NCBI RefSeq assembly: GCF_017355985.1
Contig: NZ_JAFIQU010000028.1
Coordinates: 1-57,432 of the forward strand
Direction: 5' to 3'
DNA length: 57,432 nucleotides
Source: Arenibaculum pallidiluteum
GTDB lineage: Bacteria; Pseudomonadota; Alphaproteobacteria; Azospirillales; Azospirillaceae
Below are positions 24,756 through 33,275 of the stretch, piece after piece. A program made the position numbers and the translations under genes. The notes below the pieces were generated by a model. It had not been told where the DNA came from, made no database searches, and worked only from the letters and a program-made list of their open reading frames with translations. Every line of letters starts with the position of its first letter. Position 1 is the stretch's first letter.

Positions 24756-25004
24756 TCAATGCGGCAGGCGGCTCAGGGGCCGGTCGACGTAGTGGATCGC
24801 GCTCACCTCGGGGCCGCGCTGGCCGGGGATGATCTCGCAGAAGATCACGGTGCCCGCCTCGAGATTGCCCTGCCCCGACCGCTCGATCACGGCGGCCGGC
24901 AGATACGCGTCCGGGGACCCGTCCGAGACCCTCACGAAACCGTAGCCCTTTTCACGGTCGAAGAACTTCACCATCGCCTCGATGTCGTCGTGCGCCGAAG
25001 CCAT
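24756..25004 (-). CDS. Cold-shock domain protein
   Basis: 82 residues from the ATG at 25004. The domain begins MVKFFDREKGYGFVRVSDGS (RNP1-type motif KGYGFVRV), followed by DAYLPAAVIERSG and a C-terminal half with GQRGPEVSAIHYVDRP. CSD proteins bind single-stranded RNA or DNA; the second RNP motif (usually VFVHxS) is replaced by AYLPAAVI, so it is a divergent member. Convergent with the coiled-coil gene at 24447; 90 bp between. Confidence 0.87.
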   Translation of the reverse strand: MASAHDDIEAMVKFFDREKGYGFVRVSDGSPDAYLPAAVIERSGQGNLEAGTVIFCEIIPGQRGPEVSAIHYVDRPLSRLPH

Positions 25005-25237
25005 CACGGGTCGATACCTTCTCGGGATTGCTGGGAAAACCGCGCCGCATTCCGGCGCGCACCCCTGAAACGTGTACCCGGCGAAGGCGTTCCGCAACCC
25101 GTCCATCCGCCCGACGGGACTCGCATGGATGATCTTGGGTCCGGCCGATTGGCTAGCCCTACAGGAAATTTGCCCCTTTCGATCGCGCCGCGCGTTCGTC
25201 CGGCGTGAGGTTCGCGGAACAGGAATCGGGTGAAACC

Positions 25238-25534
25238 ATGAATGTCGGACTCCGTCCCTACAACGGCGTCTTCGTCTTCGAGCCGCTCCTTCCCGTCCGT
25301 CCCGTCCAGGCGCTGCAGCCCCGGGAAACGGTCGAGGAGCCGGTGCTCGATCTCGACGACGAGACCGATGCCGATGACGACGACCTGCCGCCGGCGGACC
25401 CGAACCGCCCGCGCGGCTGGTTGGTCTCCGAACGCGAGTTCGAGCGGGTGTTCGACTCCGCGCGCGGGCGTTTCGAAGACGTGCCCCGCCGCAAGCGGCC
25501 GCCGGCCTCCGTTCCCCCGCTCTTCGGCTGCTGA
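25238..25534 (+). CDS. Acidic hypothetical protein
   Basis: 98 residues from the ATG at 25238 (AGGAATCGG upstream). An acidic stretch with LDLDDETDADDDDLPPADPN is followed by NRPRGWLVSEREFERVFDS and a basic tail. No signal or membrane segment, and no family recognised. The FVFEPLL and WLVSEREFERVF segments look like short linear motifs of a mostly disordered adaptor. Convergent with RTX paralogue 2 with a hairpin between. Confidence 0.6.
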   Translation: MNVGLRPYNGVFVFEPLLPVRPVQALQPRETVEEPVLDLDDETDADDDDLPPADPNRPRGWLVSEREFERVFDSARGRFEDVPRRKRPPASVPPLFGC

Positions 25535-25569
25535 TCCCGTCCTGCCGCACCGGGGCATGCATGCGCGAA

Positions 25570-25593
25570 GGGCCGGCGGAAATCCGCCGGCCC
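25570..25593. terminator. Perfect GC hairpin between convergent genes
   Basis: 11-nt arms 25570-25580 and 25583-25593 with an AA centre, so the real loop is about four bases on a ten-pair stem. It lies 35 bp past the acidic protein's stop and 38 bp past the RTX paralogue 2 stop. Likely a shared 3'-end structure. Confidence 0.65.
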
Positions 25594-25631
25594 CCGCAGG
25601 ATGCAGCCGAATGCAGCCGTGACTTCGAAGG

Positions 25632-27353
25632 TCAGGCCAGGACGTCGTCCAGCGTGACGCCGTTGCCGACGCCGGCCAGAGTGATCGAGTTGTCGCCGGG
25701 CAAGTCCAGGACCATCGACCCGTCCTTGAAGAACACCTTCACGGCCGAGGACGCCACGCTCGCATCGAGGTCGATGTGGTCCTGACCGACCACGAAGCCC
25801 TTGATCAGGTCGTGGCCGTTCTCCTTGACGAACTTGAAGAGGTCGGCCGTCCTGGCCTGCGCCGTCAGCAGGTTGTCGAGGTCGTTGTCGGTGACGACCG
25901 GCTTCCCGGAGGTCTGGCGGATCTCCAGATTCTCCACGTGGGAGGCCATCTTCCAGCTGTTGCCCCAGAGCAGCGCGGTGTCGGTCCCGCCACCGGCCTT
26001 CTCGACGACCTTGTCGCCAGGAGCGCCGATCGCGTAGGTGTCGTCACCCCCGCCGCCGGTCATCGTGTCGTTGCCCGAGCGGCCATCCAGATACTCCTTG
26101 GCGCTGGTGCCGGTCAGCGTGTCCGCCTTGCCCTGGGTGTTCGAGCCGTAGAGGGTCTTGGTCCAGGCGGCGCTGGCCTTCCAGGAGCCAGAGACCGGCG
26201 CCTCGGACGACGGAGCCTCGGACGGCTTCGCCTCAGTGGGCATTGCCTCGGACGGCGCCGCGGCGGGCGAGGCCTTGCCGGGCTGGTTCGCGGCGCCGGT
26301 CTTCACGGACCAGGAACCGCTCGCGCTGTTGCCGGACTGGGTGATGTTCTTGGAACCGCCCGCGATGGTCAGCCAGTCGCCCCCGCCGGTGATGTTGCCG
26401 GAGAAATGGACGTTCTTGGAGATCCAGCCGCTGTTGTCCTTGTCGACATGGGCATGCGATTCGTAGCTGCCCTTCGGGTTCAGGTAGTTGTTCTTGACCT
26501 GGGAATCCCAGCCGGACAGCACGTTGATCGCCCGCTTCCCGACATCCAGGATCTCGTTGCTCTCGACCTTGATGTTCTTGGCCTCGAACCCGGTCTTCGG
26601 GAACAGCGCCCCGGTGTTGGTGGACCAGCCGCCGATCAGGATCCCGTCGGTCTTCATGCCCTTGATGTAGTTGTGGTGGATCGAGATGTTCTCGGATGCA
26701 CCCTTCACCGTGATGGCAGAGAGACCATTCAGGTTCTTGAAGGTGTTGTAGGCGAAGACCGAGTTGGTCGTGTAGACGTTGTCCAGGCCCTCCTCGCCGA
26801 CGCCACCCTCGATGGTGTTGCCGACAACGACGAAGTTCTGGGCCTGCGACAGCTTGATGCCGTCGTCGATCTTCACGTTCTTGATGATGTTGTCCTGGAT
26901 CACGACGTTCTTCGTCATGCCTTGGGCGCCCATCTTCCGGATGTCGGAACCCGACATCGAGAACTGGATGCCGTTCTTGCCGCCCTGGGTCTCGAAGCCC
27001 TTGATGATCCAGTTGTCCTCGCCATGGGCGTAGATCGGCCCGTTCGAGGTCGAGGACGAGACGATCTTGGCGGCACCGATGCCGTCGGCCGAGGTCAGCC
27101 AGATCGGCTTGTCGGTGGTGCCGTCCTTGGTGAGCTGCACCGACTCCTTGTAGGTCCCCGCCTTGACCATGATGGCCGTCCCGGGGGTTGCCTTGTTCAC
27201 TGCCGCCTGGATGGTCTTCAGCGGCGATCCCTGGCTGCCGGAGTTGCTGTTGCTGCCATTCGGCGAGACCCAAAGATACTTGGTGGGCTTCGCATTCTCG
27301 AACGGGATGTAGGCATTCGCCACCGGGCTGATGGAAAGGGGATCGTAAGCCAT
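25632..27353 (-). CDS. RTX calcium-binding protein with parallel beta-helix (paralogue 2)
   Basis: 573 residues from the ATG at 27353 with AGGAGG at 4-nt spacing. Residues about 25-350 are the beta-helix, opening WVSPNGSNSNSGSQGSPLKT and containing repeated NxI units such as NVVIQDNIIKNVKIDD. A Glu/Ser/Pro-rich linker of five repeated motifs (APSEAMPTEAKPSEAPSSEA) follows, then one RTX module with LDGRSGNDTMTGGGGDDTYA, an HVENLEIR segment and a C-terminal LPGDNSITLAGVG ending. No Sec signal; type I secretion is likely. It lacks the second RTX block of paralogue 1. It closely resembles paralogue 3, which lies 416 bp upstream on the same strand. Confidence 0.88.
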   Translation of the reverse strand: MAYDPLSISPVANAYIPFENAKPTKYLWVSPNGSNSNSGSQGSPLKTIQAAVNKATPGTAIMVKAGTYKESVQLTKDGTTDKPIWLTSADGIGAAKIVSSSTSNGPIYAHGEDNWIIKGFETQGGKNGIQFSMSGSDIRKMGAQGMTKNVVIQDNIIKNVKIDDGIKLSQAQNFVVVGNTIEGGVGEEGLDNVYTTNSVFAYNTFKNLNGLSAITVKGASENISIHHNYIKGMKTDGILIGGWSTNTGALFPKTGFEAKNIKVESNEILDVGKRAINVLSGWDSQVKNNYLNPKGSYESHAHVDKDNSGWISKNVHFSGNITGGGDWLTIAGGSKNITQSGNSASGSWSVKTGAANQPGKASPAAAPSEAMPTEAKPSEAPSSEAPVSGSWKASAAWTKTLYGSNTQGKADTLTGTSAKEYLDGRSGNDTMTGGGGDDTYAIGAPGDKVVEKAGGGTDTALLWGNSWKMASHVENLEIRQTSGKPVVTDNDLDNLLTAQARTADLFKFVKENGHDLIKGFVVGQDHIDLDASVASSAVKVFFKDGSMVLDLPGDNSITLAGVGNGVTLDDVLA

Positions 27354-27532
27354 TGTGCCTCCTGATACTTCGGGCCGGGAGATCCCGCGCCCCGGAACGT
27401 CCGGGGCATGCACGCCCCTGGGCCCGTTCCAAACTCATGGGTCGGGAGGGCGCGGCACACCTTTGGCTGTGGCACTGCCCGTTTCCCAACGTTCGGTGGC
27501 ACATACTTACGTTGGTGGTACCCCTTTCAGGC

Positions 27533-27550
27533 GTGACAAGGCGGCGACAG
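27533..27550 (-). promoter_or_regulatory. Conserved upstream element of RTX paralogue 2
   Basis: Minus strand reads CTGTCGCCGCCTTGTCAC, 180 bp before the paralogue 2 start. It matches the block at 29663-29680 upstream of paralogue 3 at 16 of 18 positions. It contains a TTGTCA that could serve as a -35 box, but no good -10 follows at 17 bp here, so a regulator site is an equal possibility. Confidence 0.5.
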
Positions 27551-27684
27551 GCAAAGACGATCCGAGGTCATTCCGGAGACAAAACCGGGACGCTCCCACC
27601 CCTGGCGGGTTCCGTCCAGCTTGCCGTGCCGGTGACCGCGCCTGAGCCTGCGCCGCCCCGTAACCGTCGTGCGTGTCTTGAAAG

Positions 27685-27711
27685 AAGGCCGGAATGGAGT
27701 TGGCCGGCCTT
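27685..27711 (-). terminator. Rho-independent-type terminator of RTX paralogue 3
   Basis: 8-bp stem, AAGGCCGG (27685-27692) with CCGGCCTT (27704-27711), 11-nt loop. On the minus strand it is followed by CTTTC, giving a short U-rich tail. It lies about 60 bp past the paralogue 3 stop. Confidence 0.6.
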
Positions 27712-27741
27712 GGACAACCCTCCCTGGAGAGGATCATCCCG

Positions 27742-27774
27742 GAGGGATCAGTGAGGGATCAGTGAGGGATCAGT
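27742..27774 (-). repeat. Three 11-bp tandem repeats overlapping the RTX paralogue 3 stop codon
   Basis: GAGGGATCAGT occurs three times without change (27742-27752, 27753-27763, 27764-27774). On the coding strand each unit contains TGA. The true stop is in the first unit read (27770-27772). Because 11 is not a multiple of three, the three TGAs fall in the three different frames, so readthrough or frameshift is blocked in every frame. Confidence 0.85.
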
Positions 27775-29524
27775 TCAGGATGTCGAGCAGCCCGACGGAG
27801 CTGCCCAGACCGGTCAATGTGATGGAGTTGTCGCCGGGAAGGTCGAGGATCAGGTTCCCATCCCGGTGCTGCACAGTGATTTCGGACTGCGTGATGCCGT
27901 CGAGCTCGATGCGGTCCTGACCGACCTCGAACCCGTCCACCCGGTCGTGGCCGTTGTCTTCGACGAAGTGGAAGAGGTCCTGCGACCTGTCCTGGGCGAC
28001 CAGGACATTGTCGAGGGTGTTGTCCGTCACGGCCGCCGTGCCGCCGGCCAGCCGGATCTCGATGTTCTCCACCTGGGCCGGCAGGGTCCAGCCGGGCGTA
28101 TGGATCAGGACGGTGTCGGTACCGCCGCCGGCCTTCTCGATCACGGCGTCGAGCGGATGGCCCACCACATAGGTGTCGTCCCCGCCGCCGCCGATCATTC
28201 TGTCGGCCCCGGACCGCCCGTCGAGCAGTTCGTGCGCGCCCGTGCCGTTCAGCGTGTCCACCTTGCCCTGGGAGCTGGCGCCATGGAGCGTGCTGGTCCA
28301 GGCGGCGCTGTCCTTCCAGCTCCCCTGCGTAGCGTCATTCTGAGGAGCGTCATTCTGCGGGGCGCTCTCCTCCTCCGCTTCGGCCGGCGCAGCCGCGGGC
28401 TCGAGTTCGGCCGACAGGACCTCGGCAGTCGAAGCGCTCGCGCCGCCCCCGCCAGGGGGGTGGTCCGCTCCGGCCCTCACGGACCAGGAACCATCGGCGT
28501 CGTTGCCGGACTGGGTGACGTTCTTCGAGCCGCCGCCGATCGACAGCCAGTCGCTCCTGCTGGTGATGTTGTCGGCGAAGTGGACGTTCTTGGAGATCCA
28601 GCCCAGGTTGTCCTTGTCCACATGGGCGACCGTCATGTAGTCGCCCTGCGGGTCGAACTTGTTGTCGCGAACCTCCGAGTCCCAGCCGGACAGCACGGTT
28701 ACCGCGCGCTTGCCGACATCCTGGATCGCGTTGTTGTGGACGTCGATGTCCCGGGCCTCGTAGCCGCTCTTCGGGAACAGCGTTCCTGCGTTGGTCGACC
28801 AGCCGCCGACCACGATCCCGTCGGCCTTGATGCCGTCGATGAAGTTGTGGTGGACGTCGATGTCCGAGGACGCCCCCTTCACGGTGATCGCGGAAAGGCC
28901 CTTCAAGTCCTTGAAGGTGTTGTAAGCGAAGACCGAATTGGTCGTGTAGACGTTGTCGAGCCCTTCCTGGCTGGCTCCGTTCTTGACGGTATTGCCGACT
29001 ACAACGAAGTTCTGGGCCTGCGACAGCTTGATGCCGTCCTCCTTGGCGCTCGTGATGACGTTGTCCTGGATCACCACGTTCTTGGCCAGGCCCTGGCTGC
29101 CCATGCTGTTGAGGTTGTTGCCGGACATCGAGAACTGGATGCCGTTCTTGCCGCCCTGGATCGCGAAGCCCTTGATGACCCAGTTGTCCTCGCCATGGGC
29201 GTAGATCGGCCCCTTCGAGCCCGAGGACGAAACAATCTTCGCGGCGCCTTCGCCGTCGGCTGAGGTCAGCCAGATCGGCTTGCTGGACGAGCCGTCCTTG
29301 GTGAGCTGCACGGACTCGTTGTAGGTCCCGGCCTTCACCATGATGGCCGTGCCAGGCGCCGCCTTCTCCACGGCGGCCTGGATCGTCTTCAGCGGCGATC
29401 CCTCGGACCCGCTGTTGGAATTGCTGCCCTTGGGCGAAACCCAGAGATACTTCGTGGGCTTGGCGCCGTCCCAGGGAACGTAGCCGTCGGCCAGTGGCGA
29501 AATGGACAGGGGATTGTAAGCCAT
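27770..29524 (-). CDS. RTX calcium-binding protein with parallel beta-helix (paralogue 3)
   Basis: 584 residues from the ATG at 29524 with GAGGAGG upstream. Opens MAYNPLSISPLADGYVPWDG and then the same WVSPKGSNSNSGSEGSPLKT signature. The beta-helix covers about 25-340; a variable acidic Ala/Glu linker follows, including an imperfect APQND repeat; then one RTX module with LDGRSGADRMIGGGGDDTYV and an HVENIEIR-like QVENIEIR segment. The C-terminal half of the module matches paralogue 2 closely, the linker does not. No Sec signal. It is probably secreted by a type I system encoded elsewhere. Domain loss relative to paralogue 1 is the same as in paralogue 2. Confidence 0.88.
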   Translation of the reverse strand: MAYNPLSISPLADGYVPWDGAKPTKYLWVSPKGSNSNSGSEGSPLKTIQAAVEKAAPGTAIMVKAGTYNESVQLTKDGSSSKPIWLTSADGEGAAKIVSSSGSKGPIYAHGEDNWVIKGFAIQGGKNGIQFSMSGNNLNSMGSQGLAKNVVIQDNVITSAKEDGIKLSQAQNFVVVGNTVKNGASQEGLDNVYTTNSVFAYNTFKDLKGLSAITVKGASSDIDVHHNFIDGIKADGIVVGGWSTNAGTLFPKSGYEARDIDVHNNAIQDVGKRAVTVLSGWDSEVRDNKFDPQGDYMTVAHVDKDNLGWISKNVHFADNITSRSDWLSIGGGSKNVTQSGNDADGSWSVRAGADHPPGGGGASASTAEVLSAELEPAAAPAEAEEESAPQNDAPQNDATQGSWKDSAAWTSTLHGASSQGKVDTLNGTGAHELLDGRSGADRMIGGGGDDTYVVGHPLDAVIEKAGGGTDTVLIHTPGWTLPAQVENIEIRLAGGTAAVTDNTLDNVLVAQDRSQDLFHFVEDNGHDRVDGFEVGQDRIELDGITQSEITVQHRDGNLILDLPGDNSITLTGLGSSVGLLDILN

Positions 29525-29651
29525 GTGTGCCTCCTCGTCGGTTGGCGGCGGAAGGTCGCACGCCGGTCGAGCCGAGGACGGTACGGCGGGGGCTTGCGCC
29601 CGCCGCTGCCGCCCAGGTCGGCCAGAGGCCCGAATTAAGAGATAATTAACC

Positions 29652-29680
29652 TTGTCATCGGGGTGACAATGCCGCGACAG
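29652..29680 (-). promoter_or_regulatory. Conserved element and probable promoter of RTX paralogue 3
   Basis: Minus strand 29680-29663 reads CTGTCGCGGCATTGTCAC, shared with paralogue 2. TTGTCA then fits a -35 box; 17 bp later comes ATTATC (about 29641-29646) as a -10. An inverted repeat TTGTCA/TGACAA (29664-29669 and 29652-29657) overlaps the spacer, so a regulator may bind there. The region is AT-rich for this genome. Distance to the start codon is about 120 bp. Confidence 0.5.
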
Positions 29681-29726
29681 AGGGGCGAATTATCGGCCCT
29701 TTTTGCGACAAAGCTTGGATCCGGGC

Positions 29727-30959
29727 TCAGCTCGCCCGCGTGACGACCGGATCCGGGGAGGCTGCCGGCGATGCGGCGGCGGCCGTGGATGCCGTAGCCG
29801 CACCAGCGGGCGCGCCGCGGCGCGGCCCGTCGGCACCGTTGAAGAGCAGGCGCAGCAGCGCATACCGCTCGATCAGCAGGAAGTGGATGGCGAAGGGCAC
29901 GGCGACGGCAACGAGCGCGATCGCTGCGAACTCCGCGAGCGGCGGAAGTCCGATTCCCAGCATCAGGAGGCCACCCGCAAGCACGATGGGATGGTGCAGC
30001 AGGTAGACCGTGAAGGCGGCCGCGGTGAAGCGCTGCACCGTGGCATTCGGCGCAGCGAAGACCGAGCGCGCGAAGGACAGGACCAGATGGCAGCCCATCC
30101 AGGCGGCGATGCCCCGCAGGGCGTGGTGCGCGAACTTTCCGGCCACCGAAGTGGTGTCGGGTAGCAGCAGGAATGCGGCGATCGCCGCCGCGGCGGCCAG
30201 CACGGAGAGCGGACTCGGCCCGGACAGGCGGTCGAAGGCCTTGGGCAGGCGGCCCAGCAGCAGGCCCCCGAGGAAAAAGGGCAGGTTGAACAGGAACCGC
30301 TGGATCTCGACTGTGCCGAACAGCATGTAGCCGTCCAGGGCGGGCACGGCGCGGCTGAGCCCCGAGACCCCCACGGAATAGGCGGCCGCCAGGGCCAGCA
30401 GCGGCAGCGGGCTGCGCAGCGTATCGGGCACGGCGCCGGCCACCCGCTCGGCCAAGCCGTGCACGCCCAGCGCCTGCAGGAGGGCGAACCCCGCCGCCGC
30501 GATGGCGCAGTAGAGAAAGAGGTCGATTAGGAACCACAGGTGAAGGACCCAGGCGCCCGAGCGCCACGCGGTGACGAAGGCGTCCGAGGCCGCGAAGCGC
30601 AGAAAGTTCGCCTCGCCCGCCGCCAGCCCGTAGACCAGATAGACCTGCAGGATCCCGACCGTCAGCGCCGCCGTCGCCAGGGGCAGCAGGAGGCGCCGCG
30701 CCCGCGTGGCGACGAAGCGCCCGGCCCCGATTCGCGACAGCACGGCGGGCACCAGCAGGCCTGCCAGGATGAAGAAGCAGGGCATGCGGAAGGCGTGGAG
30801 CAGCTCGGCCAGAAGCCCCAGCGCCCCGTTGACGTCGGGCGAGGCGACGCGCCAATGGGCGTCCGGCGCATAGATCAGCGCCGTATGGTAGGGAATGCCG
30901 AACAGCATCAGGAAGCTACGCGCGGCGTCCAGATGGTGCAGGCGCGGCTTCTGGCTCAT
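29727..30959 (-). CDS. OpgC/MdoC-like membrane acyltransferase
   Basis: 410 residues from the ATG at 30959, which overlaps the stop of the flippase gene (ATGA). About ten membrane helices. The N-terminus HHLDAARSFLMLFGIPYHTA and the following HAFRMPCFFILAGLLVPAVL are the characteristic OpgC/MdoC pattern, in which Arg and His sit in the acyltransferase-3 site. OpgC adds succinyl groups to osmoregulated periplasmic glucans; related proteins acylate other polysaccharides. Coupling to a flippase suggests exopolysaccharide modification. A C-terminal Ala/Pro tail of about 25 residues is unusual and probably disordered. Confidence 0.82.
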   Translation of the reverse strand: MSQKPRLHHLDAARSFLMLFGIPYHTALIYAPDAHWRVASPDVNGALGLLAELLHAFRMPCFFILAGLLVPAVLSRIGAGRFVATRARRLLLPLATAALTVGILQVYLVYGLAAGEANFLRFAASDAFVTAWRSGAWVLHLWFLIDLFLYCAIAAAGFALLQALGVHGLAERVAGAVPDTLRSPLPLLALAAAYSVGVSGLSRAVPALDGYMLFGTVEIQRFLFNLPFFLGGLLLGRLPKAFDRLSGPSPLSVLAAAAAIAAFLLLPDTTSVAGKFAHHALRGIAAWMGCHLVLSFARSVFAAPNATVQRFTAAAFTVYLLHHPIVLAGGLLMLGIGLPPLAEFAAIALVAVAVPFAIHFLLIERYALLRLLFNGADGPRRGAPAGAATASTAAAASPAASPDPVVTRAS

Positions 30960-32353
30960 GACGCGGCTCCGACGGCTGCGGCGGGCTCCCGGCCGGGCGG
31001 TCCCGGGCGGAGCGCCGGGGGCTCGGCGGCGAGCTGGAGGTCGTGCCGCCGGACCCGGTGGAGGACGATGAGCGTGGCGGCGAGATGGTGCAGCAGGCCC
31101 ACCAGCGAATAGCCGATCACTGCTCCGTAGATGTCGGAATGCATGGCGGCCAGCGGGATCACGCCCAGCCGCGGCACCAGCACGGCCAGCTCGAGGGCCA
31201 GAAAGCGCCGCTGCAGGCCCAGCACGGGCATCAGCATGAAGGAGGGCAGCGAGACGAACCGCACCAGCCACCACGCGGCCATCCAGCGGATGTAGGAACC
31301 GGCCTCGCGCCATTCGGCGCCGAAGGCGAACTCGAAGAGCCATGGCCCTGCCAGCACCAGCACCAGCGCCGGCCCGAGCGCCACCAGGCCCAGGCCACCG
31401 CTGGCCCGCAGGAAGGCGCCGCCGATGGGCCGCCCGGTGCGGTGCAGCTCGGCCGCGCGCTGATAGAAGACGCGGCAGGCGGCGTCGCCCAGCATCGTGA
31501 CCGGCAGCTCCAGGAGCCGGTAGGCGAACCAGTAGAGCCCGGCCGCGACGGGACCGAAGAACGGCGTCAGCAGGATCGCCGGCGCCGTCACCACGGTGGA
31601 GTACAGCAGCGACATGGGGGCGTTGTAGAACGCGAAATGCCGGTGCTCCCGCGCGGCCCGGAGGATGCCATCGCGGTCCACCGACTTCCAGAGGTCGCGC
31701 CAGCCGCGCGCGAAGACCTGCCGCGCGAGCACGAGCATCGCGACGCCCTGGCCCAGGATCTGCCCGAGCACGAGCCCGAAGGCGCCGGTATGCGCGAAGC
31801 CCATCGAGAGCTGGAACGCCGATACGCCGAAGGAGCGCGAGAGCTGCGCTGCGCCCAGGCGCGAGAACTCCTTTCGCCGGGTCGGCCAGTAGGACAGTAC
31901 CTGGTAGCCCGCATGGACGAGCACCGAGAGCGGCAACAGCGGCAGCAGCGGGACGAGGTTCTCGATCTCCAGGACGCGCATCAGCGGCACGCCTGCCACG
32001 GCCAGGAAGAACCCGGTCGCCGCCGATGTCGCCAGGACAAGGCCCAGGGCGAGGGCGAGCACGTTCGCCGCTCCGGAATCCTCGCGCTCGAGGACCACGG
32101 CCAGCTCGTAGCGGCCGCTGGCCACCACGACCGCGGTCATCACGATAGCGCCGAACAGCGCGAAATGCCCGAAATCCGCGGGGTCGAAAAGCCTCATGAG
32201 GATGGGATAGGCAAGGATCGTCAGGACCTGCCCGAGAGCCGTCCCGGAGGCGATGCCGGCCACGCCGCGTAAGGCTGGAATCGCGGCAAATCGCGCCACG
32301 ATGGAGGAGCGCCGGCGACCCTCGTCCTGGCCACCACCCCGCCGAAGGCTCAT
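30956..32353 (-). CDS. Polysaccharide flippase (Wzx/MATE-like oligosaccharide translocase)
   Basis: 465 residues from the ATG at 32353 with AGAGGATGGG upstream. About twelve to fourteen hydrophobic helices; early TALGQVLTILAYPILMRLFD with PADFGHFALFGAIV is the conserved N-terminal pattern of the polysaccharide-biosynthesis MVF family, where lipid-linked sugar repeats are moved across the inner membrane. A typical Arg/Glu-bearing loop GRYELAVVLEREDSGAANVL follows. The stop overlaps the start of the OpgC-like gene, so the two are co-translated. No glycosyltransferases lie nearby, so this is a small outlying part of a polysaccharide pathway. Confidence 0.88.
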   Translation of the reverse strand: MSLRRGGGQDEGRRRSSIVARFAAIPALRGVAGIASGTALGQVLTILAYPILMRLFDPADFGHFALFGAIVMTAVVVASGRYELAVVLEREDSGAANVLALALGLVLATSAATGFFLAVAGVPLMRVLEIENLVPLLPLLPLSVLVHAGYQVLSYWPTRRKEFSRLGAAQLSRSFGVSAFQLSMGFAHTGAFGLVLGQILGQGVAMLVLARQVFARGWRDLWKSVDRDGILRAAREHRHFAFYNAPMSLLYSTVVTAPAILLTPFFGPVAAGLYWFAYRLLELPVTMLGDAACRVFYQRAAELHRTGRPIGGAFLRASGGLGLVALGPALVLVLAGPWLFEFAFGAEWREAGSYIRWMAAWWLVRFVSLPSFMLMPVLGLQRRFLALELAVLVPRLGVIPLAAMHSDIYGAVIGYSLVGLLHHLAATLIVLHRVRRHDLQLAAEPPALRPGPPGREPAAAVGAAS

Positions 32354-32510
32354 CGTCCCATCCTCTCGCCGCCGAACCCGCGGCCGATGCCCTGGCCGCG
32401 GGGGCGGCCACAAGCACCCCTATGAAACCCTCCCGCCGGCCGGCGTTCAGCACAGGGATCGGAGTACCACGCGCGCGCGAATGCACATCCCCGCCCCGGG
32501 TCGGGGGCAC

Positions 32511-33275
32511 CTAGAACGCGCGCTGCAGTCCCAAAAGCAGACGGAAGTCGGGCGAATCCGGGCCGAGGCCAACGCCCGCGCCGCCGGCAAGCACGAAGCC
32601 CTCCGCGATGGAATGGCGCAATCCCGCCTCGACCAACTTGTCGACTTCGTCCCGGCCGCGGGCGGGTTCCCGCACGAGGTCGAGGACCAGCGCCGTCGCC
32701 CCGCCCACCGGCAGGCTGGCGCCGACTGCCGCGAACGTGCGGTCCGCGCGCTCGTCGGGGTCCGCGTCCACGAGGTGGCGCCACGCCAGGTTCACGTGCA
32801 GCCGGGGCGCATCCTTCCCCGTGCCAAGTCCGCGGCTGGCGAGAAGCATCAGCTCGAACTGCGCGGCCTCGTCTCCGGAGCCGTAGGGAAGCGTGATCTC
32901 GGGCTGGATGGTCAGGCCGAACCCGCCATCGCGGGGTTCCACCAGGTTGTATTCGAGCTGGAAGCCCACATCGCCCCGATCCGCGTCCTCTGCGCTGCCG
33001 AAGGTGTAGGAAGGCGCGACCGAGACCGAGAGCCCGCGCGCCAGGGATAGCTCGACCTCGGGATCCGCGACGATGGCATTGCGCCCGCCGTCCGTGCGCT
33101 CGAAACCGAATCGGAGCTTCAGCTCCCGCTCGCCGGCGTCGATCCGGGACGCGGCATCGATCGTGATCGGCAGGCCGCCCGAGGGATCCACTGGCGGCTC
33201 CGCCCGTACCCCTGGCGCGCCGAGCCAGAGAGCTGCCGCAACCGTCGCCGCCGCGATCGCCGATGCCCGCGCCAT
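32511..33275 (-). CDS. Outer-membrane/transporter-like beta-barrel protein
   Basis: 254 residues with GGAGG 5 nt before the ATG at 33275. Signal peptide MARASAIAAATVAAALWLGA with cleavage after VRA. The mature protein is a series of alternating amphipathic strands: ELKLRFGFERTDGGRNAIVA, LSVSVAPSYTFGSAED, GFGLTIQPEITLPYGSGDEA, ending with a C-terminal aromatic residue, RLLLGLQRAF, as required for outer-membrane insertion. The pattern resembles the Phenol_MetA_deg/transporter superfamily. It is transcribed toward the flippase but separated by 157 bp. Confidence 0.78.
   Translation of the reverse strand: MARASAIAAATVAAALWLGAPGVRAEPPVDPSGGLPITIDAASRIDAGERELKLRFGFERTDGGRNAIVADPEVELSLARGLSVSVAPSYTFGSAEDADRGDVGFQLEYNLVEPRDGGFGLTIQPEITLPYGSGDEAAQFELMLLASRGLGTGKDAPRLHVNLAWRHLVDADPDERADRTFAAVGASLPVGGATALVLDLVREPARGRDEVDKLVEAGLRHSIAEGFVLAGGAGVGLGPDSPDFRLLLGLQRAF

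Larger units (their letters stand above)
27354..27769. other. Intergenic region between RTX paralogues 2 and 3
   Basis: 416 bp. From left to right it holds the leader of paralogue 2, an inverted repeat CCAACGT (27486-27492) / ACGTTGG (27509-27515), the conserved TTGTCAC block at 27533-27550, a terminator hairpin at 27685-27711 and the tandem repeats at 27742-27774. No protein gene is supported. Confidence 0.6.

Noticed and set aside
25776..27365. 529-residue frame antisense to RTX paralogue 2
   Set aside because: Shadow of the RTX gene; repetitive low-complexity product without a plausible start site.
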